Positions 16,682-25,279 of a stretch of DNA of 64,000 bases are shown piece after piece. Source of the stretch: Asanoa ferruginea (GTDB lineage: Bacteria; Actinomycetota; Actinomycetes; Mycobacteriales; Micromonosporaceae); contig NZ_QUMQ01000001.1 of assembly GCF_003387075.1 (NCBI RefSeq), positions 4,464,001 to 4,528,000 on the forward strand. The letters are read 5' to 3'. Within the stretch, counting starts at the first letter, position 1. Every line of letters starts with the position of its first letter. A program made the position numbers and the translations under genes. The notes under the pieces are model-generated. The model was not told the DNA's origin and did not search any database. It saw only the letters and a program-made list of their open reading frames with translations.

Positions 16682-16827
16682 CGGTCGACCTCCGTCCTTG
16701 AGCGGCCCGGTCGGCCGGACGCTACCAGGCCGGACGTGCTTTGTTCGAGGGGGAAGCTGACAGGTTCAACCCTTGACCGGTGTCGTTCGTGCAAAATGTC
16801 CACGTTGAGCGGAGTGAATTTCCCGAT

Positions 16828-17274
16828 CTAGCGGACGATTCGCTCAGCCAGATCGGTAGCCAATCGCTGCACATCGGGTCGAAGGTCACGGTGGACGGCG
16901 GCGCGTTCGGCGGCGAGCCGCTGCCGGCCGGCGGCCACGATCGCGTCGGCCTCGGCCTTGGCGGTCGCCAACGCCACCGCGCGGGTCTCCGCGGCCTCGG
17001 CCCGGGCCTCTTCGCGGATCCGGGCCGCCTCGACCCGCGCCGCGGCGAGTTTCTCCCGGTAGCTGTCGCGGATCCGTTCCGCCTCGGCGCGGGCCGCCTC
17101 CGCCCGGGCCAGGCCGCCGTCGATCGCGTCGGCCCGAGCCTCGATCATCCGCTCCATCAGCGGGAACACGACCTTCATCAAGAGGTACGCGAGAACGGCG
17201 AACGCGGCGCCGCCGACCACTATCTCCTGCCAGAGCGGGACGATCGCGCGCATACCGTCATCGAGGGCAAGCAT
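16828..17274 (-). CDS. Stand-alone ATP-synthase subunit b-like coiled-coil membrane protein
   Basis: 148 residues: one N-terminal membrane helix (IVVGGAAFAVLAYLLMKVVFPLMERMI) and a long charged coiled coil (EARADAIDGGLARAEAARAEAERIRDSYREKLAAARVEAARIREEARAEA), the layout of F0 subunit b (AtpF). No other ATP-synthase gene is nearby, so it is a paralogue or a protein with a similar stalk fold. ATG at 17274 follows GGAGG by seven bases. It lies upstream of the DivIVA-like coiled-coil gene on the same strand, which hints at a common structural role. Confidence 0.72.
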   Translation of the reverse strand: MLALDDGMRAIVPLWQEIVVGGAAFAVLAYLLMKVVFPLMERMIEARADAIDGGLARAEAARAEAERIRDSYREKLAAARVEAARIREEARAEAAETRAVALATAKAEADAIVAAGRQRLAAERAAVHRDLRPDVQRLATDLAERIVR

Positions 17275-17314
17275 CGACAGACCTCCCTGATTGGAAGATC
17301 GACTATATCCAATG

Positions 17315-19354
17315 TCAGCTGCACGCGGGAATAAGTTCTCCTGCCGTCCACAACGGCAGTTGATCTGCGTAGTGCGGGCTGCCCGGGTGGCCGCTAGCGC
17401 CGAACGGCACGATCCACCGGCTCGCGGCGCGGTCGCCGAGGTCCCAGACATACCGGGCGACCGGCCCACGCCAGCACGCGTCGGACACCCCGGGCACGCT
17501 TGATGTGGCCAACACGCAATCGGTGTCGCCGCTGAGCCTCGCCGTCGGCGTGGCGGGGTGGTCCGCTGTTGGCGTGCCGCTGGGCTTTGCCGTTGGCGTG
17601 GCGCGGTGGTCCGCTGTCGGCGTGCCGCTGGGCTGCGCGGTCGGTGTTGCGCCGGGCAGCGCTTGGATGGGGGCCAACATGTGGCGGTCGCCCCAGGCCT
17701 GGGGTGGCAGCGAAGCGGCCTCGGCGAGCGCGGCCGCGGCGGCCGGCACGCAAGCCGTGGCGCCGAGACCGGCCACCACGCTCTCCAGCGCGACCCCGAT
17801 CCGCCCGAGCGGGTCGGTCCACGGCGCGAACAACCCGTCGTATGCCGACGGCGCACGCAGCGGCCGCAGCACCGGATGATCGTGTAACCCCCGGACGAAC
17901 GCCGCCCGCCACGCCGCATAAGCACCCGCATCCACACTGGACGCGGACATCACCCCGTCCCAGCCGAGCAGCCGGTCGCGCAACTCCCGCGCCGCCCCGC
18001 CGACCTTGAGCCCGGCCAGCAGGTCGCGAAGGACGACGCCCCGCGCGTCGGTGTGCACCGCGGCGGCCGGCGTACCCACAGTGACCAACTCGCGGATCCG
18101 GCGCGCTCGGTGTGCCGGCGCGAAGTCGGCACCCAGCGCCGCGACGCCCGGCCGCCGGTCGTTGGCGTGCACGGCCACCTCAGAGACCGGTGCTTCGGAC
18201 AGCTCGGCATACCCCGGCCGCCACGCGTAGCGCGGCTCCCAGCCCGGCACCGGCTCCCGCCGGCAGCGCTCGTCGCGCAACGGGACCCGCCCGGCCACGA
18301 ACTCGCGGACGTCGCCGGTGGTGTCGGCGACCAGCACGCTGTTGACCGGCTCGACCCACGACCGCAGCGCCCGCACCACGTCGCCGGTGTCGCGCGCCCG
18401 CAGCAGCGGCAGCAGCGCGTCGAAGCCGAGCGCCGCCAGCACCCGGCTGGGCGTACGCAGGCTCAGCGCTTCCCCGGTCCGCCGGTCGTGGTCGATCACC
18501 GGCCCGCGGGGCGTCTCGATCACCTCGACCAGTTCAGGTGCGGAGTCCCGGACGGTGACGTGTTCGAGGTGCACCCGCGCCGGGTGCCAACCCGAGGCCG
18601 ACCGCACCGACACACCGCCGTTGCCCCGGCGTAGCTGCTCGCGATAGAGGTCCTGATAGTCGGCCATCGCGTTGGTGATGCCCCAGGCGACGCCGCCGGC
18701 GTGCCCGAAGTGCGGCACGCCCGGCACGCCGGGGAACGCTAGCCCGACCACGTCGAACTCCGGACAGGCCAGCCCGATCTGCTGGTAGACCCCGGGCAGT
18801 TCGAGCAGCCGGTGCGGATCGCCGGCGATCACCGCGGGCGGGCCGGTGACCGCCCAGGCGTTGCTGCCCGAGCCACCGGGGTCGGCCGACGCGAACAGTG
18901 CGGTCGGGCCGAGGGCAGCGAAAAGGTCGGCCCGCCACAGCTTGTGCGGGAACGTGCCGAACAGCGCGTGCTGCACGAGGAAGACGCCCAGCGGTGTCCA
19001 CGGCCGCCACCGGCCCGGCGCGACACCGAGAGCCTCGAACTCGGGCGCCGCCGCATCACGCAGCCCCTCGTTGACGCCGTCGACGTAGGCCTCGACCCAG
19101 CGCCGGGTCTCCGGCCGCAGCCGGGCGAAGCAGCGGCGGGCGGTGTCGTCGAGCCGGGCCCGCCGCGCGAACCGGTCCCACGGCAGCTCGGCCGGCCCGA
19201 GCACGGCGGCCAGCCGCCCCTCTGAGCGCAACCGCTCGACCTCGATCTGCCACGCCCGGTCGGTCGCGGTGACCCGGCCCTGAAGGTAGGCGAGCCGGTC
19301 TGGGTCCAGCGCCCAGAGGTGGGGGATGCCCCAGTCGTCGCGCCGTACCTTCAT
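17315..19354 (-). CDS. Penicillin-acylase-family Ntn hydrolase coupled to the siderophore operon
   Basis: A 679-residue N-terminal-nucleophile amidohydrolase. The family's self-cleavage site is visible as GGSGSNAW, making Ser164 the nucleophile of the beta chain. RDDWGIPHLWA at the start and GITNAMADYQDLYRE further on fit the fold. Its ATG overlaps the stop of the desC/desD gene (ATGA), so it is translated with the siderophore genes. In related desferrioxamine clusters a penicillin-amidase gene (desG) is linked to acyl variants of the siderophore; that role is inferred here. Residues ~565-615 carry a Pro/Thr/Ser repeat (48-bp units) not expected in the fold. No signal peptide is apparent. Confidence 0.82.
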   Translation of the reverse strand: MKVRRDDWGIPHLWALDPDRLAYLQGRVTATDRAWQIEVERLRSEGRLAAVLGPAELPWDRFARRARLDDTARRCFARLRPETRRWVEAYVDGVNEGLRDAAAPEFEALGVAPGRWRPWTPLGVFLVQHALFGTFPHKLWRADLFAALGPTALFASADPGGSGSNAWAVTGPPAVIAGDPHRLLELPGVYQQIGLACPEFDVVGLAFPGVPGVPHFGHAGGVAWGITNAMADYQDLYREQLRRGNGGVSVRSASGWHPARVHLEHVTVRDSAPELVEVIETPRGPVIDHDRRTGEALSLRTPSRVLAALGFDALLPLLRARDTGDVVRALRSWVEPVNSVLVADTTGDVREFVAGRVPLRDERCRREPVPGWEPRYAWRPGYAELSEAPVSEVAVHANDRRPGVAALGADFAPAHRARRIRELVTVGTPAAAVHTDARGVVLRDLLAGLKVGGAARELRDRLLGWDGVMSASSVDAGAYAAWRAAFVRGLHDHPVLRPLRAPSAYDGLFAPWTDPLGRIGVALESVVAGLGATACVPAAAAALAEAASLPPQAWGDRHMLAPIQALPGATPTAQPSGTPTADHRATPTAKPSGTPTADHPATPTARLSGDTDCVLATSSVPGVSDACWRGPVARYVWDLGDRAASRWIVPFGASGHPGSPHYADQLPLWTAGELIPACS
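17561..17656 (-). repeat. 48-bp in-frame duplication in the acylase gene
   Basis: Two 48-bp units (starting 17561 and 17609 on the plus strand) encode, on the minus strand, ATPTAxPSGTPTADHx. Flanking sequence continues as partial copies on both sides. Confidence 0.8.
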
Positions 19355-21600
19355 CGGGGTGCGATCGGGTTGGCCAGCGTGCCGGCGAAGAGCAGCGAGC
19401 CGGCCTGGTCGGTGAGGTCGACCATCTGGAGCGTGTTGCGCAACTGGAGCCGGTTGAGGCACGAGTGCCGGAACTTCGGCCGGGCTAGCTGGAGCCGCCC
19501 GCGCAGGTCGGGGTGGTCGGCGCCGTGTGTGGCCACGCAGTCGGCGACCAGCGCCCAGAACCGGTCCCAGGGCAGCACCCCGTCGCTGTCGAGGATCCCG
19601 GCGAGGTGCCGCAGGAAACCGTCGAAGACGTCGGTGTGCAGGGCCAGCGCCTTCACGTCGTCGGAGACGTCGATCCGGATCCGCTCGATCTCCGGTGGCA
19701 GCGGGCGGTCGAGGCTCATCACGGCGACCTCCTCGCCGATGTCCTTCATGAACACCCGGGTCGGCACGTGCCCGTCGAGCACCAGGATGAGGTTCTCCCC
19801 ATGCGGCATGAAGGCGAGATCGTGCCGCAGGATGCAGTGCACCACCGGCCGCACGTAGGCGCGCAGGTAGGTCGCGACCCAGCGCTCGGCCGGCAGGCCC
19901 GACGCCGCGATCAGCGCGCCGACCAGCGAGCTGCCGGCCCGGTCGCGGTGCAGCAGGCTGGCCATCGTCGCCAGCCGCTCGCCGGGTGCCAGTCGGGGCA
20001 GCGGGCTCTCCCGCCAGAGCGCGGCGAGCATCCGTTGGTGTGGGGAAGGAAAACCGCTTCGGTGGTACGCGTCACCGGTGAACCCGACCGACGCCACCTC
20101 GCGCAACACGCCGAAGCCGCACTCACGCAAGGTGTCGTCGGCGGCGACCACGTCGGCGACCCAGTCGTTGATCGGCGGCGTCGCGCGCATGTAGGCGGGG
20201 GACAGGCCGCGCAGGAACCCCATGTTCTGGATCGCCAGCGCGGTCTTCACGTAGTGCCGGTCGGGCCGGTCGGTGTTGAAGAACGTCCGGATCGACTGCT
20301 GCGCGCGGTAGCGGTCGGGTCCGCTGCCGAGCGGCACGATCGCCCGCCGGGCCACGTCGGGCGCGAAGGTGATCGCGTGCTTGTGCTCCCACTGCCACGG
20401 GTGCGCCGGCAGGTAGCGGTAGTCGGCCGGGTCCAGGCCGAGCGACCGCAGCCGGGCGGCGAACCGCTCCCGGGTATCCGCGTCGAGCTCGCCGGCGTAG
20501 AACTGCGCCTCGGTGACACCGTGACCCGCGGTGAACGCGCTCTCGGCCCGCAGCACGGCGAGCCAGACCAGCCGGACCGGTTGGCCCGCCTCCGGCGCGT
20601 ACGCCTCGTGGTCGGCCAGCCCGAAACCGATCCGCCCGTTGTTGGCCACGAAGCCCGGGTGCCCTTCGGTCATCGCCGCCTCGATGTCCTGGAAGCCCGC
20701 GTGCACCAGCGCCGCACTGTCCAGCCGCTCGTGGTGGTGCTTCCAGGCCGCGCCGGCCAGCGTGGCGGCGATCTCCTCCAGGTAGGTGCCGACCAGCCGA
20801 TCGGGGATGCCCAGCGTGCCGGCCAGCCCGGCGACGAACGCCAGCGCGTCCAACGGCCGGCCGTCGCGGTGTGCCAGCGACGCTGGGTCCACCACCCAGT
20901 GCTCGAGCGGGTAGCGCCGTGCGGTGAAGCGCAGGTCGCCGAGCGCGTAGCCACCGGTGCCGTCGGGCTCGGGTGCCAGGATCCGCTCGTGGCTGAACTC
21001 GGCGATCGCCTTGGCGATCAGCCGCCGGTGTGCGACCGCCATCGTCGCCGGCGTCAGGTGCGCGGGCGGCTCCGGACCGGTCAACGTGTACGCCTCCCGC
21101 GTGCAGAAACTCAGCCGCGCCACCTTGTCGGAAAGCCGCACCCGGCCCTGCTCGACGAAACCGACCTCGGCGTTCTTGTGGGCGATCGCCGCGTTGCGCT
21201 CGTCGGGCTCGACGACCACCCGCAGCGCCCGCGGGTCGTCGAAGACGAACGACATGACCGCCCGCATCACCCCCGACGTGAGCCCGTGTCGCACCGGCGC
21301 CCCGGGAGCCGGCGGCGCGACCAGCACGTGCATCCCGACGTCGCCCGTCGCCACGGGGTAGTGCGCGGCGAGTTCGCTGTGCGCCGGGTCGTAGGTCTCG
21401 GCCAGGAAGACCGGCTCCCCGTCGAGCCGGCCGAGCCAGGCGTGGTGGTGCGGGTCGACCTCGATCTGCGCGTAGGCCTTGTGCACCGCGTCGACCGTGG
21501 CGCCCTGCATTCCCCAGTAGACGGAGCGCGGATGGGTGACCCACCCGTGCAGCACCTCGGCGTGCGCGTCGACGTCGAGCGGTTCCAGCGTGAACGTCAT
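19351..21600 (-). CDS. desD: Fused siderophore acyltransferase and NIS synthetase (DesC-DesD)
   Basis: 749 residues combining two steps of hydroxamate siderophore assembly. Residues 1 to ~180 are a GNAT-type acyl-CoA N-acyltransferase (HGWVTHPRSVYWGMQGAT, GDVGMHVLVAPP), equivalent to DesC acylating N-hydroxycadaverine. The rest is an IucA/IucC-type NIS synthetase, equivalent to DesD, with LPAHPWQWEHK near residue 400 and the C-terminal HGENLILVL and FMKDIGEE motifs of the ATP-dependent condensing domain and FhuF-like C-terminal region. In Streptomyces these are separate genes. The ATG overlaps the DesB stop (ATGA), and the stop overlaps the acylase start. The product is probably a desferrioxamine-type trihydroxamate. 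Confidence 0.9.
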   Translation of the reverse strand: MTFTLEPLDVDAHAEVLHGWVTHPRSVYWGMQGATVDAVHKAYAQIEVDPHHHAWLGRLDGEPVFLAETYDPAHSELAAHYPVATGDVGMHVLVAPPAPGAPVRHGLTSGVMRAVMSFVFDDPRALRVVVEPDERNAAIAHKNAEVGFVEQGRVRLSDKVARLSFCTREAYTLTGPEPPAHLTPATMAVAHRRLIAKAIAEFSHERILAPEPDGTGGYALGDLRFTARRYPLEHWVVDPASLAHRDGRPLDALAFVAGLAGTLGIPDRLVGTYLEEIAATLAGAAWKHHHERLDSAALVHAGFQDIEAAMTEGHPGFVANNGRIGFGLADHEAYAPEAGQPVRLVWLAVLRAESAFTAGHGVTEAQFYAGELDADTRERFAARLRSLGLDPADYRYLPAHPWQWEHKHAITFAPDVARRAIVPLGSGPDRYRAQQSIRTFFNTDRPDRHYVKTALAIQNMGFLRGLSPAYMRATPPINDWVADVVAADDTLRECGFGVLREVASVGFTGDAYHRSGFPSPHQRMLAALWRESPLPRLAPGERLATMASLLHRDRAGSSLVGALIAASGLPAERWVATYLRAYVRPVVHCILRHDLAFMPHGENLILVLDGHVPTRVFMKDIGEEVAVMSLDRPLPPEIERIRIDVSDDVKALALHTDVFDGFLRHLAGILDSDGVLPWDRFWALVADCVATHGADHPDLRGRLQLARPKFRHSCLNRLQLRNTLQMVDLTDQAGSLLFAGTLANPIAPR

Positions 21601-22889
21601 CGGGCCGCCTCCGCGTACGCCCGCGCCGGAGCGCCGAACTCCTGGAACGCGATGCGCTCCTCGACCGGGTAGGCGGTGCGCCCGGTCAGCGCCCGGATGA
21701 TGACCGAGTTGCGGTAGGCGCCCATGCCCAGGTCCGGCGCGGTCAGGCTGTGCGTGTGCTCCTCGGCGTTCTGCACGAAGATCTCGTCGCCGGCCACGTC
21801 GATCGCGTAGTCGAGGGACACCGCGTAGCGGCCGCGCTCGTCCCAGCGGATCCGGTCGCGCACCGGTGCGAGGAAGCCAGGCACCCGAGGCGCATAGCCG
21901 GTGGCCAGCACCAGGCCCTGTGTTTCGGCGCCGAAGGACCGGTCCTGCTCGCGGTGGTGCAGGTCGAGCAGGTAGCGCTCGCCGTCGAAGCGGGCCGCGG
22001 TCACCTCGGTGCCGGCCCGGAGCGTGGTCGGCACCGGCCCGCGCAGGTCGTGCTCGTAGAGCGTGTCGAAGATCGTGTCGACCAGGTCGGCGCTGATTCC
22101 CTTGTAGAGGCTGCGTTGCTCGCGGGCGAGCCGGTCGCGGGTGGCGGCCGGCAGGCCGTGGTGGTAGCGGATGTATTCCGGCGACGTCATCTCCAGTGTC
22201 AGCTTCGTGTATTCCATGGGGAAGAAGCGCGGCGCGCGGGTGATCCAGGTCAGGTGATAGCCGTGCTCCTCGGCGCCGGCGAGCAGATCGAGGTAGATCT
22301 CGGCCGCGCTCTGTCCACTCCCGACGATCGTGATCGAGCTCAGACCTTGCAGATGAGACTTCGCCGGCAGATAGTCGGCGCTGTGCACGACCGGGCCCGG
22401 CAGGTCGCTCAGCGCCGCCGGAACGTGTGGCGCGGTGCCGATGCCGAGCACCAGCTTGCGCGCGTAGACCGTCTCCACCGAGCCGGCGGAGCGCACGCGC
22501 AGCGCGTACCCCCGGCGCTCCTGGTCGTAATCGATCCGTTCGACGCGGCTGCCGAACCGCAGTGCGGGGAGCTGGACGGCGGCCCACCGGCAGTATTCGT
22601 TGTATTCGGCACGCAGCGGGTAGAAGTTCTCCCGGATGTAGAAGCGGTAGAGCCGGCCGGTCTGCTTGAGATAGTTGAGGAACGAGAAACGCGAGGTCGG
22701 GTCGGCCAGCGTGACCAGGTCGGCCAGGAACGGCACCTGGATGGTGGCGCCCGGGATCATCAGGCCGGGGTGCCAGTCGAAGGCGTCGCGCTGCTCGAAG
22801 AAGACGCCGTCCACATCGGATAGTTCGGCGGTCAGGCAGGCCAGCCCGAGGTTGAAGGGGCCGATGCCGACCGCGGCGAAGTCGTGCAT
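21597..22889 (-). CDS. desB: Lysine/cadaverine N6-hydroxylase (DesB-like)
   Basis: A 430-residue flavin-dependent N-hydroxylating monooxygenase. The FAD motif is VGIGPFNLGLA (residues 7-17), the NADPH motif ITIVGSGQSAAEIYLDLL, and the conserved LATGYAPRVPGFL lies near the C-terminus. It converts cadaverine to N-hydroxycadaverine in the desferrioxamine pathway. Its ATG shares one base with the DesA stop (TGATG) and its stop overlaps the fused DesC-DesD start, so the four enzymes are likely made in fixed proportion. Confidence 0.92.
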   Translation of the reverse strand: MHDFAAVGIGPFNLGLACLTAELSDVDGVFFEQRDAFDWHPGLMIPGATIQVPFLADLVTLADPTSRFSFLNYLKQTGRLYRFYIRENFYPLRAEYNEYCRWAAVQLPALRFGSRVERIDYDQERRGYALRVRSAGSVETVYARKLVLGIGTAPHVPAALSDLPGPVVHSADYLPAKSHLQGLSSITIVGSGQSAAEIYLDLLAGAEEHGYHLTWITRAPRFFPMEYTKLTLEMTSPEYIRYHHGLPAATRDRLAREQRSLYKGISADLVDTIFDTLYEHDLRGPVPTTLRAGTEVTAARFDGERYLLDLHHREQDRSFGAETQGLVLATGYAPRVPGFLAPVRDRIRWDERGRYAVSLDYAIDVAGDEIFVQNAEEHTHSLTAPDLGMGAYRNSVIIRALTGRTAYPVEERIAFQEFGAPARAYAEAAR

Positions 22890-24343
22890 CACACCACCGC
22901 CGTCGCGAGCCGCGGGTCGTCTTCGGTGAGCAGCTCCCAACCGGTCTCCCGCACGCGGTCGAGCACCGTGCGCAGGTGTTCGACCGTGGTGGCCGGGTTG
23001 AGCAGGGTTAGCTTGAGCCAGTGGTGGCCTTTTCGGGTGGTGCCGGCGACGATCGCCTCGCCACCGGCGAACAGCCGCGCCCGGATCCGGGGCGTCAGCG
23101 TGTCGCAGGTGTCGACGTCGAGCCAGGCCGGGCGATAGCGGAACAGCACCGTGCTGAGCGTGGGCGCGGCGGCGACCTCGAAGTCGGGATCGTCGATGAG
23201 CAGCCGGTGCGCGTCCTCGGCGAGGTCGACGACCCGGTCGAACATCGTGCCGAGTTGCTCGGCGCCGACCGTGCGCAGGGTCATCCAGAGCTTGAGCGCA
23301 TCGAACCGGCGGGTGGTCTGGAGGCTCTTGTCGACCTGGTTGGGCACGGTCGCGGTGCGCGGGTTGAGATAGTCGGCGTGGTGTGCCATCCGACGCATCG
23401 CGGCCGACCGGCGGACGATCACCGCGCTGGAGCTGATCGGCTGGAAGAAGCTCTTGTGGAAGTCGACGGTGACCGAGTCGGCGCGCTCGATGCCGTCGAG
23501 CAGGTGCCGGCGCCGGGTGGAGACCAGCAGACCGCAGCCGTACGCGGCGTCGACGTGCAGCCAGACGCCGTAGCGGGCGCAGGCGTCGGCGACCGCGTCG
23601 ACCGGGTCGACGCAACCGAGGTCGGTGGTGCCGGCCGTGGCGACGACGGCCATCGGCACGAGGTCGTAGCGGATCAGGTCGTCGAGGATCGCGGTGAGTG
23701 CGACCGGGTCCATCCGCCCGACGTCGTCGGTGGCGACCGGCACGACCGCGTCGCGGCCGAGCCCGAGCAGGATCCCGGCCTGGGTGACGCTGAAGTGCGC
23801 CTCAGCGGTGGCCAGGATGCGCATCCGCGACAGGTCGGTCGCGGCCGATGCCTCCCGGGCCAGCAGCAGGCCGTGCAGGTTGGACTGGGTGCCGCCGCTG
23901 GTGAAGACCCCGTCGGCGTCGGGGCCGAAGCCGATCCGGCCGGCGGCCCAGTCGACCAGCCGGCGCTCGATCAGCGTGCCGGTGGTGCTCTGGTCGTAGG
24001 TGTCGACGGAGGAGTTGACGGCGGCCAGCAGCACCTCGGCGCTCAGCGCGGGCAGCGCGACCGGGCAGTTGAGGTGGGCGACGTAGCCGGGCTCGTGGAA
24101 CCAGACGGCGTGGTCGAGGTAGAGGCGACCGACCTCGTCGAGCGCGGCGTCGGTGTCGCCGAGCGGCCGGTCGAGGTCGACCGCGTCGACCATCGCCTGT
24201 AGGTCGGTCAGGCTCGCGCCCGAGTAGGGGCGGCGCACGGTACCGACCCGGTCCGCCACGGCGGCCGCCGCCCTGGCGACGTCGTGTTGGAACGTGTGCA
24301 CGGTGGACCGGCCGAACAGGTGTGGAGTTGACCCCTCCAACAC
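22889..24343 (-). CDS. desA: PLP-dependent lysine decarboxylase (DesA-like)
   Basis: A 484-residue group II decarboxylase giving cadaverine from lysine, the first step of desferrioxamine synthesis. The signatures GGTQSNLHGLLLAR (PLP phosphate binding), HVDAAYGCG (the Asp that contacts the pyridine N) and DSVTVDFHKSFFQP (Schiff-base Lys, near residue 297) are all present. The GTG at 24343 lies only two bases from GGAGG, so the TTG at 24340 with better spacing may be the true start. An iron box lies just upstream, predicting repression when iron is plentiful. Confidence 0.92.
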   Translation of the reverse strand: MLEGSTPHLFGRSTVHTFQHDVARAAAAVADRVGTVRRPYSGASLTDLQAMVDAVDLDRPLGDTDAALDEVGRLYLDHAVWFHEPGYVAHLNCPVALPALSAEVLLAAVNSSVDTYDQSTTGTLIERRLVDWAAGRIGFGPDADGVFTSGGTQSNLHGLLLAREASAATDLSRMRILATAEAHFSVTQAGILLGLGRDAVVPVATDDVGRMDPVALTAILDDLIRYDLVPMAVVATAGTTDLGCVDPVDAVADACARYGVWLHVDAAYGCGLLVSTRRRHLLDGIERADSVTVDFHKSFFQPISSSAVIVRRSAAMRRMAHHADYLNPRTATVPNQVDKSLQTTRRFDALKLWMTLRTVGAEQLGTMFDRVVDLAEDAHRLLIDDPDFEVAAAPTLSTVLFRYRPAWLDVDTCDTLTPRIRARLFAGGEAIVAGTTRKGHHWLKLTLLNPATTVEHLRTVLDRVRETGWELLTEDDPRLATAVV

Positions 24344-24352
24344 GACCTCCCT

Positions 24353-24371
24353 TTAGGTTAGCCTTGCCTAA
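24353..24371 (-). promoter_or_regulatory. DtxR/IdeR-type iron box before desA
   Basis: TTAGGTTAGCCTTGCCTAA closely matches the 19-bp actinobacterial consensus TTAGGTTAGGCTAACCTAA, differing at a few central and right-arm bases. It lies 10 bp upstream of the desA start region, so Fe2+-bound repressor would silence the whole operon. Confidence 0.9.
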
Positions 24372-24418
24372 CTCGGGCAAGACGTTACCTGGCGGAGGCG
24401 GGAAACGGAACCGCGGTC

Positions 24419-25273
24419 TCAGTCGACGGCGTAGCGCCGGCCGGACTGGTCGCCGCCGAGTGCGTGGAGGAACTCGAAGCTGTCGGCGGTGTGCGAGCCC
24501 GGCTGCGGTCGGAAGATCACCAGGCGCTGGCCGGTGCTTTCGCTGCGTACGAAATCGCATTGCACGTCAAGGTTTCCGGCGCGCGGGTGGACGATCAGCT
24601 TGCGGGTGCTGTGCAACGGCGTCACCTGCATGTCGCTCCAGTAGCCGGCGAACTCCGGGCTGGCCGCCCGCAGGTCGGCGACCAGGCGCTCGACGGCCGG
24701 GTCCGGGCCGCGGCGAGCGGCGGTGGCGCGCAGGTCGGCCGCGTAGCCGCGACCGAGCGACTCGTGCTCATCGGGTGCGTTGAGGGCCCGCGACTCCGGG
24801 TCGGTGAACCAGCGCCAGATCACGTTGCCGGATCGCTCGTCGCCGTCGGTCCACGGCCCGAGCAGCGCCCGGCTCAACGTGTTCTGCGCGAGCATCGTGG
24901 TCAGGTCGTCCATCACGTGTGCCGGCACGTCGGCGAGCGCGTCCAGCAGGAACATCAGCGCCGGGTCGACATAGCCGGTGACCGCACCGGCCGCGGGCGC
25001 CGAATAGCCGGCCAGCCGGTAGAGGTAGTCGCGTTCCTCGACCGACAGCCGCAGCGACCGGGCCAGCGCTGCCAGCAGGGCCTCGGACGGGTTGCCGGCC
25101 CGCGACTGCTCCAGCCGCTCGTAGTAGTCAACCGACAGGTTGGCCAGCAGCGCGACCTCCTCGCGCCGCAGGCCGGGCGTGCGGCGCCGGCCGCCCGACG
25201 GGATGCCCACGTCGGACGGCCGCAGCGCTTCCCGCCGGTTACGCAGGAAGTCGCCGAGTTCGGTGCGGGCCAT
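24419..25273 (-). CDS. MmyB-like XRE-family regulator
   Basis: 284 residues. An N-terminal Cro/CI helix-turn-helix (LGDFLRNRREALRPSDVGI ... TPGLRREEVALLANLSVDYYERLEQSRAGNPSEALLAALARSL) is followed by the MmyB ligand-binding PAS-like domain, reported in relatives to bind fatty acids. Such regulators usually sit beside and control a dehydrogenase or reductase gene. Here it starts 6 bp downstream of an aldo/keto reductase on the same strand, forming a likely two-gene operon. It ends 47 bp before the iron box and is not expected to regulate the siderophore operon. Confidence 0.88.
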   Translation of the reverse strand: MARTELGDFLRNRREALRPSDVGIPSGGRRRTPGLRREEVALLANLSVDYYERLEQSRAGNPSEALLAALARSLRLSVEERDYLYRLAGYSAPAAGAVTGYVDPALMFLLDALADVPAHVMDDLTTMLAQNTLSRALLGPWTDGDERSGNVIWRWFTDPESRALNAPDEHESLGRGYAADLRATAARRGPDPAVERLVADLRAASPEFAGYWSDMQVTPLHSTRKLIVHPRAGNLDVQCDFVRSESTGQRLVIFRPQPGSHTADSFEFLHALGGDQSGRRYAVD

Positions 25274-25279
25274 GCTGTC

